Positions 55,175-63,447 of a DNA stretch of 64,000 nt are shown here, piece by piece (the first letter of the stretch is position 1; each line of letters begins with the position of its first letter). Below the pieces are notes generated by a model that saw only the letters and a list, made by a program, of their open reading frames with translations, ran no database searches and was not told the origin of the DNA. The translations under genes were made by a program, and so were the position numbers. This DNA comes from Rhodohalobacter sp. SW132 (GTDB taxonomy: Bacteria > Bacteroidota > Rhodothermia > Balneolales > Balneolaceae): positions 310,001 to 374,000 of the forward strand of contig NZ_QUOK01000001.1 of NCBI RefSeq assembly GCF_003390325.1. Reading direction: 5' to 3'.

Positions 55175-55972
55175 ATGAGAATGAATAACCAAACAGAAGG
55201 ACCATTTGTACTGTCTGTGATCAGCGGCAAAGGCGGCGTTGGCAAAAGCATGACCAGTGTAAACCTTTCGGAGATGTTAACCCTAATCGGTTTTAGTGTG
55301 GCGCTGATTGATGCCGATATCGGCCTTTCCAACTGCGCCACTCTGCTGAATGAGCAGGTGCACGGAAGTGTGGCCGGCTGGATCCGCGGAGAGAACGGAC
55401 TGGAAGATCTGCCGCAGGATGCCGGCGGAATTACACTGATCACCGGTTCTGATGATCCCGCGCACCATACATTTGATCCCGACCTGATGGTAGATGCACT
55501 CGACCAGATTGTGAGCCATCTCTCGGCAGATTACGACTTTATTATTATCGACACACCGGCGGGAGCGGGAGAAATGACTCTCTGGGCGCTCGACCGTGCC
55601 CATGTTGGCACCATAATTCTTGTGGATGAGCCTACCGCCATTTCCGATATCTATCGCCTCTGCAAATATGTGTACTCCATCGACCCGGGGTTCAACTTTG
55701 CCGCGGTGGTCAATTTTGCTGATGACGAGGAATCAGCCGAAAGCACCTGCAAGCGATTCAACCATATTCTCGATTACTTTTTGAAAAAGCAGGTGAATTA
55801 CCTGGGCTTTATCCCTGCAAGCATTGCGGTAAAAAATTCAGTGAAAGATCAGCAGACGCTGCTGCAGTCGAACCCAGGCGACCCGATACTCGATGAACTG
55901 CGCTTTATCGCAGAAAATGTAGCCGGCATGGCAGGTAAAGTGCCGCAGCGCGCAGAGAAACCAGTTTTATAA
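55175..55972 (+). CDS. flhG: MinD-like ATPase FlhG (FleN/YlxH)
   Basis: A 265-residue P-loop ATPase of the ParA/MinD group. The start at 55175 is chosen because the frame upstream lies inside flhF. The deviant Walker A is SGKGGVGKSMTSVNL, the switch is DADIGLSN, and IIDTPAGAGEMTLWALDRAH follows. A C-terminal amphipathic membrane-targeting helix is not obvious. FlhG counts flagella by antagonising FlhF and, in pseudomonads and vibrios, the sigma-54 flagellar activator, which is relevant because such an activator is encoded at 39500. Confidence 0.92.
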   Translation: MRMNNQTEGPFVLSVISGKGGVGKSMTSVNLSEMLTLIGFSVALIDADIGLSNCATLLNEQVHGSVAGWIRGENGLEDLPQDAGGITLITGSDDPAHHTFDPDLMVDALDQIVSHLSADYDFIIIDTPAGAGEMTLWALDRAHVGTIILVDEPTAISDIYRLCKYVYSIDPGFNFAAVVNFADDEESAESTCKRFNHILDYFLKKQVNYLGFIPASIAVKNSVKDQQTLLQSNPGDPILDELRFIAENVAGMAGKVPQRAEKPVL

Positions 55973-55990
55973 TTACAAAGACAGAAAATC

Positions 55991-56224
55991 ATGTTAATCC
56001 GACTTATTACAGTGATCTCTCTTTTCAAATTTATGTTGCTTCTGATAGCCGGAAGCAACCCGGATGTTGCTCTCTACAGAAGTCTCATAGTTTTTATGAT
56101 CCTTTTTACAGTGGTGTACCTGGGAATTTTTTTCCTGAACATCATTCAGAACAACTCCAATATAGAAGAATCCACTGTGCCCGGCATGAAGGAAAATAAG
56201 TCAAAAACCAAAGAAGAGGGGTAG
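55991..56224 (+). CDS. Small two-TM membrane protein in the flhF-flhG-fliA operon
   Basis: A 77-residue protein with two hydrophobic segments (ITVISLFKFMLLLIAG, residues 6-21, and SLIVFMILFTVVYLGIFFLN near 31-50) and a charged tail (KENKSKTKEEG). It lies 18 bp after flhG and 2 bp before fliA on the same strand, so it is translated within the operon. No family is recognised. Position suggests a role tied to flagellar number or to FliA, but nothing in the sequence proves it. Confidence 0.65.
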   Translation: MLIRLITVISLFKFMLLLIAGSNPDVALYRSLIVFMILFTVVYLGIFFLNIIQNNSNIEESTVPGMKENKSKTKEEG

Positions 56225-56226
56225 AT

Positions 56227-56991
56227 ATGAGTAACTTATCGCTACAGGAAATCGTTGATTCATTTTGCAAGCATCCGGCACCGGGGCTTCGAAATTCAAT
56301 CATCAGTAAATCGATGCCGCTGATTCGCAGCATCATCGGAAAAATTAACCGTCCCGATCAGCCGCTGACACAGCGCGAAGATCTGGAAAGTGCGGGGATC
56401 AGCGGATTGATCCAGGCACTCGACACGTACGACTGCTCGAAAAATATCCAGTTTAACACGTTCGCCTACTACAGAATCCGTGGCAGTGTGATCGATTACC
56501 TGCGAAAAATTGACCAGCTTCCGCGTAAACAGCGTAAGAATTATGGTCAGGTTCAGGAGGTAATCCAGAGAAAATCGCAGGAGCTTGGCCGTATGCCAAG
56601 TGAGGATGAAGTGGCCAGTGCACTCGATATGTCTCTGGATGAGTATCATCAGCTTCTGACGTATGTTCAGCAGCGAAATGCACTTTCACTGGACAACACT
56701 TTTGATGAAGATTCCGGCACCTATTATGAAATCCATGCTGATCCGGATAGTGTAACGCCCGATCACAATATGGAGCGTAAAGAAGTTGCCGAAAGCCTGA
56801 AGAAAAAAATCGGGCAGCTTGATGAGCGCGACCGTCTGATCTTAACACTCTATTATTATGAAGATATGACCATGAGTGAAATTGCGCTATTGCTTGAACT
56901 TTCAGAAGCGCGGATCTCACAAATCGTCGGTAAGCTCCTTATTCAGCTTAAGCAGGATCTTATGCACGAGGAGGTGTTCCAAAGCATCTAA
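56227..56991 (+). CDS. fliA: Flagellar sigma-28 factor FliA
   Basis: A 254-residue sigma-70-family factor of the FliA group. Region 2 has DLESAGISGLIQALDTYD and QFNTFAYYRIRGSVIDYLRK; region 3 has QVQEVIQRKSQELGRMPSED; region 4 has LILTLYYYEDMTMSEIALLL then ELSEARISQIVGKLLIQLK. It directs RNA polymerase to late flagellar promoters; TTAA-N15-17-CGATAA-type sites are found in this window before the three flagellin genes, fliS and the small gene after fliA. It starts 2 bp after the small membrane-protein gene. Confidence 0.95.
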   Translation: MSNLSLQEIVDSFCKHPAPGLRNSIISKSMPLIRSIIGKINRPDQPLTQREDLESAGISGLIQALDTYDCSKNIQFNTFAYYRIRGSVIDYLRKIDQLPRKQRKNYGQVQEVIQRKSQELGRMPSEDEVASALDMSLDEYHQLLTYVQQRNALSLDNTFDEDSGTYYEIHADPDSVTPDHNMERKEVAESLKKKIGQLDERDRLILTLYYYEDMTMSEIALLLELSEARISQIVGKLLIQLKQDLMHEEVFQSI

Positions 56992-57045
56992 CCCGTGTTA
57001 CAGAGTCACAGAGCCAAATCTTAATAAAGTCTAACGCCCCGGCGA

Positions 57046-57123
57046 TTCAGTTTGCCTTGATTGGACCGATAATATGATTATACTTATCGCAGTAAGTTAA
57101 TCATAAAGATTTTGCTGCGATCG
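57046..57123 (+). promoter_or_regulatory. Two sigma-28-like promoters after fliA
   Basis: The first is TTCAGTTT-N11-ACCGATAA (57046-57072), the best match in this window to the enteric consensus TAAAGTTT-N11-GCCGATAA. The second is TTAATCAT-N11-TGCGATCG (57097-57123), resembling the fliS promoter box but with an altered -10 end. Both point at the small gene starting at 57174. Confidence 0.5.
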
Positions 57124-57173
57124 TAAGTCAGCGTTTGATTAGGCGATCACCAGCAATAGCATGAAATAATGTT

Positions 57174-57416
57174 ATGGCTCTTATATCAAAAATATCGAGA
57201 TTAAACCGTATCCCGGAGCTTCTGAATAAAAAAAGAGATGCAGAAAGGGATGCCAAACAACGCAGGGAGAATGATGCCCGTCGACCCGTGTTTTCGCTGA
57301 ACGAACGCCCATCACGCAAACGCTCCCAGGAGATTTCCGGGGCAGAAGTGTTTCGCATTCAGACCGCTAAATCCCTTCGCGAAGGAATCGGCCGAAATGT
57401 AGATCTTTTCGCTTGA
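57174..57416 (+). CDS. Small basic protein behind sigma-28-like promoters
   Basis: An 80-residue, very charged protein (many Arg, Lys, Glu) that starts with a helical ISRLNRIPELLNKKRDAERD and ends EGIGRNVDLFA. No family is recognised. The plus strand is preferred over an antisense frame (57128-57358) because it follows the fliA operon in the same direction, its composition is protein-like, and sigma-28-like boxes lie 50-130 bp upstream. It may be a late flagellar or motility-linked protein. Confidence 0.5.
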   Translation: MALISKISRLNRIPELLNKKRDAERDAKQRRENDARRPVFSLNERPSRKRSQEISGAEVFRIQTAKSLREGIGRNVDLFA

Positions 57417-57605
57417 AAAGAAGTTTCGTCTTTGATAGATGTATCAAACCCACATCAATTATAAGATTGAACTGAAGTACAATTCAATCATCTTATCAGT
57501 TTAACCAACGTCATTGCGGGCATCGACCCGCGATCTCCCATCATCGGTAAACCGACATTTTTCCATTCACGCTCAAAACTCTCCTTTTCCCTTCATTAAA
57601 ATCTT

Positions 57606-58085
57606 CTACAAATTCCCCGTCTCGACTTCAACAACCGGCTGATATTCTACCGGGAAAGCACAGGAGTTGGCAATAAAACATTTTTTACCGGCCTCTTTAT
57701 GCAGCTCAATAGCTTTCTGCTGCTTTTCGGCCGACTGTATTTTCACTTCTGGATGAAGCGTTACATTCACAAACTTTCCGCTGCCATCCGGCTGCTCCTC
57801 CATTTTTCCCATGGCCTCATCCCGATACTCCGTCACGATAATGTCATGTACCGAACAAAGATGCAGATACCATAACATATGGCACGCTGAAAGTGAAGCC
57901 AGGAAGAGATCTTCCGGGTTATGCTTTTCCGGATCACCCCGAAACTGCGGATCAGCACTTCCATTCAAATCCGGTTTTCCCTCCACTTCTACCAGGTGAT
58001 CGCGGCTGTAGGCCCTGTAACCCGAAGTTCCATTTCCAAGATTTCCGGTCCAGACAATGTTTGCCCGGTATGCATGCTGTTTCAT
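57606..58085 (-). CDS. OsmC/Ohr family protein
   Basis: A 159-residue OsmC-fold protein. Peroxidatic and resolving cysteines are in SACHMLWYLHL (near residue 70) and in NSCAFPVEY (near 143), matching the OsmC pair that reduces organic hydroperoxides. The N-terminal NGTSGYRAYSRDHLVEVEGK is the subfamily start seen in YhfA/OsmC-like proteins. It is a cytosolic thiol peroxidase and probably unrelated to motility. Its start overlaps the stop of the GNAT-DinB gene by 4 bp. Confidence 0.88.
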   Translation of the reverse strand: MKQHAYRANIVWTGNLGNGTSGYRAYSRDHLVEVEGKPDLNGSADPQFRGDPEKHNPEDLFLASLSACHMLWYLHLCSVHDIIVTEYRDEAMGKMEEQPDGSGKFVNVTLHPEVKIQSAEKQQKAIELHKEAGKKCFIANSCAFPVEYQPVVEVETGNL

Positions 58086-59032
58086 CTGTTTTTCCTGTTT
58101 TGAAATTGAGATCGGTTTCGCTGTATGGAATGATAGTGTGTATGATTTTTATAATAGAGCAGCCATTCGGTCAGTGTTAATTCTCCATTTATTTCGTGGA
58201 TGATTGTATTGCTAAACTGATCCGGCTCAAGTGCTGTCAGCAGCCGGTAGTTTGCGATTCTCAAATGTGAAAAAAGTTCGATTGCTTCTTCCCATGGACG
58301 GTAATCACCCAGGATTTTATCGGTCCATACATCCTGATCCCAATCAAACACATGCTTTCCGGGCTCAGCAACAAATCGCCTCAGCCGCACATAATTATTC
58401 GCTTCGCTGTCGGCGAGGTGAGCAATTTGCTGATGAACAGACCAGCTTTTTTCATCCGGGCGATAATGGAGTTCCTCCGTTTTAATGGTGCTCAGCAGAT
58501 TTTTAAGAAGTTCAGGAGCGGCACCATACTCTTCAATCCAGACGTTCCGTTCCTTTGTTATAAAATCTGTTTTCAAATATTTTTCCATTGCGGTGGAACA
58601 CCTGCAGTCCCGGCTTTTGTAAAATGGCGTTTCGGTGAATCCAAACCTGCGGTACAACAGAAATGCAGGGCGAAGTTTCAGCGGATCGGTAAAAAGCACC
58701 ATCCGGCCGGCATTCATTTCCAGGGCTTTTTGGATAGCGGCGTTCATCAGTTTTGTCCCGATTCCGTTTCCCCTGGCAGATTCCTGCACCGCCATTTTAG
58801 TCAGCTCAAGATCATCGTTCAGCGGTTTCAGGGCTACAACTCCAACCGGAGTGCCGTCCAGTTCTGCCGCCAGAATCGCCCCGCCCTTCTCAATGATCTG
58901 TTCAACAGGGTATTTCAGAACGTTGATATCTTCATCACTGCAGCCAAAATCTTCCAGCCAAGACATATTTAAATCGCAGAAAGCATTTCCGTGCCGGCCG
59001 GCATCAAACGGTACAATGTTGGGTGTTTCCAT
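58082..59032 (-). CDS. GNAT acetyltransferase fused to DinB-like domain
   Basis: A 316-residue two-domain protein. Residues 1-155 are a GNAT N-acetyltransferase with the acetyl-CoA loop AVQESARGNGIGTKLMN (near 82-98) and the end motif LYRRFGFTETPFYKSRD. Residues ~165-316 are a DinB/YfiT-like four-helix domain with HQQIAHLADSEANNY and YKNHTHYHS, which supply the typical three metal-binding histidines. DinB-like domains are often metal-dependent thiol-transfer enzymes. Fusion to GNAT is uncommon, and coupling to an OsmC gene suggests a thiol or stress role. The substrate is unknown. Confidence 0.82.
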   Translation of the reverse strand: METPNIVPFDAGRHGNAFCDLNMSWLEDFGCSDEDINVLKYPVEQIIEKGGAILAAELDGTPVGVVALKPLNDDLELTKMAVQESARGNGIGTKLMNAAIQKALEMNAGRMVLFTDPLKLRPAFLLYRRFGFTETPFYKSRDCRCSTAMEKYLKTDFITKERNVWIEEYGAAPELLKNLLSTIKTEELHYRPDEKSWSVHQQIAHLADSEANNYVRLRRFVAEPGKHVFDWDQDVWTDKILGDYRPWEEAIELFSHLRIANYRLLTALEPDQFSNTIIHEINGELTLTEWLLYYKNHTHYHSIQRNRSQFQNRKNR

Positions 59033-59265
59033 GATCTGTTTTTGATTTAACTGTAATTGGTGATCTAAATTCTGTGATCAGCTAAACTGCTGATGTATTA
59101 TTTGAAATAGGTCATAAAATAGATCGATCAAACAACGAGCCTTATTTTTTTACCTCGAGGACACGATGGCGCGAAGGATCACGAAGAAGAATTTATGATT
59201 TTAAAACATTTCGTGAAACCATCGTGTTTTCGTGAATTCTCCGGGAAGTGATCACGCAGAAAAAT

Positions 59266-59308
59266 CCCCTCCCCGAAGGAATCGGGACCATGTGTGGCTT
59301 GAGAGGGG
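59266..59308. repeat. Left arm of a long inverted repeat
   Basis: The sequence from CCCCTCCCCGAAGGAATC to GGCTTGAGAGGGG matches the reverse complement of 59780-59820 with only a few differences (GACCATGTGTGG against GATCAAGTGTGG; TTGAG against TCGAG). The arms are about 41 bp and about 470 bp apart. Confidence 0.85.
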
Positions 59309-59779
59309 AAATGGATTTGAAAACTGCGGAACGCAGATTTTCAAACCGAGGGGTGTGTTGATAGGGTAAGAAGCCATAATACTGCTACAGTTTTATCAAG
59401 GCTCCGGGGAACACACCCCTGAATACCCTCTCGAGAGGCTGTGAGAATTTACCCTCTCATTTGAAGGCATTTATTATTTTTTAAGGTATGAAAGCTTGTA
59501 TTGAAGCTCCCCTCCCTATCAAGTCCCGTTAGGGCGCGATAGGGAGGGGACGGGGGTGGGTAAGAAAGTCTGGGAGCTGAGAAAATTCACAATCAAATAT
59601 ATGAGCCATTTATTTTTACCACGAAGGCACAAAGTCACGAAGATACACGAAGTTTAATAGAATCAAACAAATCCAATTCGTGAATCTTCGAGCCCTCGTG
59701 GCTTTCCCCTGGGGATCCCTTGCGGGGCGTGGTGAATTTTATAATTCTCAATACGTATTGATACGTTATTTTCTCACAT

Positions 59780-59820
59780 CCTCTCGAGCCACACTTGATC
59801 CCGATTCCTTCGGGGAGGGG
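59780..59820. repeat. Right arm of a long inverted repeat
   Basis: The reverse complement of this segment matches 59266-59308 nearly base for base. The two arms bracket most of the gene-free spacer, as if delimiting a small non-coding element or the footprint of a lost mobile element. Confidence 0.85.
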
Positions 59821-59911
59821 ACTTTATGACTGTCGCTTCAAATACAGTGTGCCAGCTGGTGACACTATGCTGATTGCGATTGTTGCTTAAGGTAGATTTG
59901 AATAGCTGAAT

Positions 59912-60697
59912 TTAAGGCATCGGCATCATCAAACCGACAAACTCTTCCAGGAAATCGAACATTCGGGTGAACATCATTTCGAACGCTACCGGCAGATAAG
60001 GTGCTACGAGATAGAGCAGGATAAACCCGGTCCCGATTTTAATCGGCAGCGCGATAAACATAATATTGGCCTGCGGCATGATGCGGGCAAAAATTGCGAG
60101 TGAGAGGTCAATCAGAAAAAGAACAATCAGAAAGGGCGCCGTGATCTGAACGCCAATCACAAACAAGTACGTGGCAAGTTCAAGCATGAACGGACCGGCA
60201 AGCTGAATCTCCGCCTGCTGAAGCGGCACGAGTTCAAAACTGTGCACAAGCGCATTCAGATAAATTTTTTCTCCGTCAATTGAGAGGAAAACCAGTACGG
60301 CCAGCATGTTGAAGAGATTACTGACAATCGTGCTCTGCTGCTGGGTCATGGTGTCGACCATACTGGCAAAACCGAGCGCGATTTTAAGACTTATCAGGCG
60401 CCCGGCAAGTTCAAGACCGGCAAAAATAATCTGCCCCACGAGTCCCAGTGCCGCACCAACAAGAATTTCGATAATAATGGCCGTGAGCAGGAAAAGCGCG
60501 CCGGAATCGGTATCGATCAGAACGTTCTGGGCCGGAACTACCGGGTAGAGCAGAACACTGGTGATCAGGGCAAAGAAGATTTTAACCTGGGCGGGAAATG
60601 CAGCTGAGCTGAAGTACGGAGCGGTAAGCATCAGGCTGCTGACCCTCACAAAAATAAGGAAGGAAGCCAGTATGTAATCTACAGATAAGATTTCCAT
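59912..60697 (-). CDS. fliR: Flagellar export apparatus protein FliR
   Basis: A 261-residue inner-membrane protein with six or so membrane segments. Family landmarks: FLIFVRVSSLMLTAPYFSSA near the start, FPAQVKIFFALI, GLELAGRLISLKIALGFASM near 92-111, and IMPQANIMFIALPIKIGTGF near 205-225. With FliP and FliQ it forms the export gate core. It is the last gene of the fliM-N-O-P-Q-R operon, 48 bp after fliQ. Confidence 0.95.
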   Translation of the reverse strand: MEILSVDYILASFLIFVRVSSLMLTAPYFSSAAFPAQVKIFFALITSVLLYPVVPAQNVLIDTDSGALFLLTAIIIEILVGAALGLVGQIIFAGLELAGRLISLKIALGFASMVDTMTQQQSTIVSNLFNMLAVLVFLSIDGEKIYLNALVHSFELVPLQQAEIQLAGPFMLELATYLFVIGVQITAPFLIVLFLIDLSLAIFARIMPQANIMFIALPIKIGTGFILLYLVAPYLPVAFEMMFTRMFDFLEEFVGLMMPMP

Positions 60698-60745
60698 GTT
60701 AATTCACCTGATACTGCAAACCGATGTTTCGGCTTCCGTGCATTT

Positions 60746-61015
60746 TTAATTTGCGATCTGGGGTACGAAGTCGAAAATGCGCTGCATAAAATCGATCGCA
60801 AACTGAAGCATAAAACCGAACAAAAAGAACAGGATAATTACTACCACGATCATTTTTGGTACGTAACTAAGCGTCATCTCCTGGATTGATGTTGCTGCCT
60901 GGAAGATGGCGATTGTCAACCCTACCACAAGCGCACCCGTTAAAACCGGGGCAGAGAGCACAACAACGGCCATCAGCATCTCCTGAAGCCAGTAAATTCC
61001 GGTATCAATATTCAT
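60746..61015 (-). CDS. fliQ: Flagellar export apparatus protein FliQ
   Basis: An 89-residue protein with two membrane segments, the normal FliQ size. APVLTGALVVGLTIAIFQAA and TSIQEMTLSYVPKMIVVVII are canonical family motifs. Four copies wrap around the FliP-FliR gate. It sits between fliP (59 bp) and fliR (48 bp). Confidence 0.96.
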   Translation of the reverse strand: MNIDTGIYWLQEMLMAVVVLSAPVLTGALVVGLTIAIFQAATSIQEMTLSYVPKMIVVVIILFFLFGFMLQFAIDFMQRIFDFVPQIAN

Positions 61016-61074
61016 ACTATCTCGGGTTTTATTTGGCCGGGCAATTCTCTTTTGATTTGCATCCGGCCGTTTCG

Positions 61075-61899
61075 CTAATTAAAACTTCTTACCATCGACT
61101 GTACCAGCAGGTACCAGCCGTCGGTCAACACAAAGACAAGGATTTTAAACGGCAGCGACACCAGAACCGGTGGCAGGAAGATAATTCCCATCGCCAGAAG
61201 AATTGAAGCCACCACGAGATCTATCACCATAAACGGCAGGTAGATCATAAACCCGATCTGGAATGCGATCCTAAGCTCACTCATCACAAAAGAGGGCACG
61301 ACCACAAAAAGGGGCAGATCCTCGATGCTATCCACAGTTTCTATTTCAACCATATCCATAAAAAAGAGCAGATCCTGGTTGCGGGTCTGTGCAACCATAA
61401 ACTCCTTCAGTGGCACAGCGGCCTGGACCAGTGCTTCCGCCTGGGTCATCTCTTCGTTGATGTACGGCTGGATGGCCAGTTCGTTCACCTGGTTAAATGT
61501 CGGCATCATAATAAAAATCGTAAGAAACAGCGCAAGGCCGATCAGTACCTGGTTTGGCGGCGATTGCTGCGTTCCAAGCCCCATCCGCAGGAAAAAGAAT
61601 ACCACGATGATACGTGTAAAGCAGGTCATCATGGTGATGAACGCGGGGCCGAAGGATAGTACGGTAATGAGAATCAGAGCCTGGATGGCCAGGGAGAAAT
61701 CTTCTGCTTCTCCGCCGATAGAAAGATCGATCTGCGGCAGCGCCTGCAATATCACCGGAAAATTCACCGAAAACGTTGGTGAAACCGCGCCCGCCATCGA
61801 CATTGCATACGCACCGGCCGGAAAAGCGGCGAATAGCAATCCCATCAGCATAAACGCTTTTGAAAATCTGGATTTTAATATCAGCGTGATAAACTTCAC
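61075..61899 (-). CDS. fliP: Flagellar export apparatus protein FliP
   Basis: A 274-residue membrane protein with a cleavable signal-like N-terminus (FAAFPAGAYA). Landmarks are SFGPAFITMMTCFTRIIVVF, LRMGLGTQQSPPNQVLIGLA and the C-terminal SILLAMGIIFLPPVLVSLPF then KILVFVLTDGWYLLVQSM. Five copies form the export pore with FliR. Its start overlaps the fliO stop by 4 bp. Confidence 0.97.
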   Translation of the reverse strand: MKFITLILKSRFSKAFMLMGLLFAAFPAGAYAMSMAGAVSPTFSVNFPVILQALPQIDLSIGGEAEDFSLAIQALILITVLSFGPAFITMMTCFTRIIVVFFFLRMGLGTQQSPPNQVLIGLALFLTIFIMMPTFNQVNELAIQPYINEEMTQAEALVQAAVPLKEFMVAQTRNQDLLFFMDMVEIETVDSIEDLPLFVVVPSFVMSELRIAFQIGFMIYLPFMVIDLVVASILLAMGIIFLPPVLVSLPFKILVFVLTDGWYLLVQSMVRSFN

Positions 61900-62450
61900 T
61901 TTTTCTCTCCTTTAAATAACTTGTAAAAAGTGGATTCTTCGCGGGGCTCTTCCTGTTCTACTTTTTCGGTCCACTCATCCCTGCTGTATCGATGAAGCAG
62001 GTTAACGGAGCTTCCGGTAATTCCCATCACCCAGATTTCGTTATTAATCTCTACAATTTTAAGCTGGGCCCCCTGCCCAAGCGGATGTCCGCCGATTTCA
62101 TTAAAACCGGATTGTTTTGTCGATTTCCCTGATCCGTTTGTTCTCGACCAGAACCAGACCAGCGCAAGCATCCCGATGAGAATTACGAATGTTGTGAAGG
62201 CGTTAAAAAAGATGCTCGGGCGCTCGGATTCGGTTCGCTGAGGCCGGCCTTCATTTTGTGTAATTGCGGGCCGAAGTGAGTCGGACTGGGTATGCACCGC
62301 TTGTCCGGGACCTTCCATATCCCCGCGGAAATCCATCCGGGAGACCATGATCAGCCACAGTACGAGTAATACGGCGGCAAAAATGAGTACAATTTTGAGA
62401 ATCTGTTTGGGATCTGTCGATGAGGACGACAGATAGTTTTTTATATCCAT
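61896..62450 (-). CDS. fliO: Flagellar export accessory protein FliO
   Basis: A 184-residue protein with two membrane segments (LKIVLIFAAVLLVLWLIMVS near 18-37 and FVILIGMLALVWFWSR near 93-108). A short FliO-like cytosolic domain follows (LKIVEINNEIWVMGITGSSV), of the kind that normally stabilises FliP. Most FliO proteins have a single membrane segment, so the extra one is unusual. It overlaps fliN by 1 bp and fliP by 4 bp. Confidence 0.85.
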   Translation of the reverse strand: MDIKNYLSSSSTDPKQILKIVLIFAAVLLVLWLIMVSRMDFRGDMEGPGQAVHTQSDSLRPAITQNEGRPQRTESERPSIFFNAFTTFVILIGMLALVWFWSRTNGSGKSTKQSGFNEIGGHPLGQGAQLKIVEINNEIWVMGITGSSVNLLHRYSRDEWTEKVEQEEPREESTFYKLFKGEKK

Positions 62451-63445
62451 TATTGTAATTTGGCTATTCGCTGTCGTGTGGTCACCAGGTTTGCAATTCG
62501 AACTCCAAAATGTTCATCGATCACCACCACTTCGCCCTGGGCTATGCAGTGACCGTTCACGAGAATATCCACCGGTTCACCGGCCAGTTTTTCAAGCTCA
62601 ATTACCGATCCTTTTGCAAGCTGCAGAACTTTACCGAGCGGCAGTTCGATACGGCCCAATTCCACAGACACATCCATCTCCACATCTTTCAGGAGATCCA
62701 TACTTCGGCTGTCGCCATTATGGTGGCCATTTCCGTTGGATGATTCATCAAAATCTTCGAACTCAATATGGCTTCCGGAAATCACATCTTCCATGGAGCC
62801 TATCTCCTCCATCTCTTTGGCTTCTACGGGAGAAAAATCTTTTTCTAAAGGATCCGGTTTTTCTGCAGGAGCTTTTTTATCGGCTTTGGCGGATTCTTCC
62901 TGTTTTGGAGCCTCTTCTTCCGCCTCCGGCTCTTCTTCTGCCTCGATAGCTTCCGGATTTCCAACCAGGAAAGCGGCCCGCACATTTTCATCGGCAACAC
63001 CTTCAATCTCCATTTTAGCGAAGAAATACTCGGTGTGGGCCAGCAGTTTTTCAACTTGTGGATGTGTGAGTACCTGCATCTCCCCGGGCTCAGCTTTCTG
63101 CCCGTTCTGTTCAATTCTCTTGATAAGAGTTGCCGACAATTCCGATGAGAATTTTTTCAGCAGGTCCCGGGTAATCTCGTTGTTTTTTTTCTCCTCAACA
63201 CCAAGCATAATACTGGAAAGCAGTCCGTACCACTCCTCTTCGAGTACAATCAGGCAGTCTGCATTATTTTCCTGGTCTCGGGTAAACAGGAAAATATCGG
63301 TTTTTTGTGCGGTATCGAGTACCGATTGTTTCTCCAGCACTTCGGAGGATACGATCTCAATGTGTGTCTCTTCAAGAAGCACAGACGTCAAAAATTTCTC
63401 AACGTCCGGCAAATATTTCTGAAATTCTTCTTTCCAGTTTTCCAT
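62450..63445 (-). CDS. fliN: Flagellar motor switch protein FliN with long N-terminal domain (FliY-like)
   Basis: A 331-residue switch protein. Only the last ~80 residues are the SpoA/FliN domain: VSVELGRIELPLGKVLQLAK, GSVIELEKLAGEPVDILVNG and GEVVVIDEHFGVRIANLV. Residues ~1-165 form an alpha/beta domain like the CheC/FliY/FliM-middle family (LIVLEEEWYGLLSSIMLG and on), joined by an acidic Glu/Ala/Lys-rich linker (~166-235). FliN usually has about 130 residues; the extended form resembles FliY. A CheC-phosphatase ExxN motif is not evident. It sits in the C-ring that reverses the motor. Confidence 0.88.
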   Translation of the reverse strand: MENWKEEFQKYLPDVEKFLTSVLLEETHIEIVSSEVLEKQSVLDTAQKTDIFLFTRDQENNADCLIVLEEEWYGLLSSIMLGVEEKKNNEITRDLLKKFSSELSATLIKRIEQNGQKAEPGEMQVLTHPQVEKLLAHTEYFFAKMEIEGVADENVRAAFLVGNPEAIEAEEEPEAEEEAPKQEESAKADKKAPAEKPDPLEKDFSPVEAKEMEEIGSMEDVISGSHIEFEDFDESSNGNGHHNGDSRSMDLLKDVEMDVSVELGRIELPLGKVLQLAKGSVIELEKLAGEPVDILVNGHCIAQGEVVVIDEHFGVRIANLVTTRQRIAKLQ

Positions 63446-63447
63446 AT

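Larger units (their letters stand above)
59033..59911. other. 879-bp gene-free, repeat-rich spacer
   Basis: No coding frame is supported. The gap is a patchwork of repeats: a long inverted repeat (59266-59308 and 59780-59820), a shorter one (GAGGGGTGTGTT near 59350 versus AACACACCCCTG near 59413), CACGAAG-type degenerate repeats near 59155-59195 and 59620-59665, and a CCCCTCCCTATC / GATAGGGAGGGG hairpin near 59509-59550. It separates the OsmC-side genes from the fliRQPONM operon. Confidence 0.7.

Noticed and set aside
55094-55972. FlhG start at 55094
   Set aside because: It lies inside flhF; the MinD-like fold begins after 55181, so the ATG at 55175 is the sensible start.
57128-57358. Leftward 76-codon frame opposite the small gene after fliA
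   Set aside because: The opposite strand has the protein-like charged frame, the operon direction and the sigma-28-like promoters.
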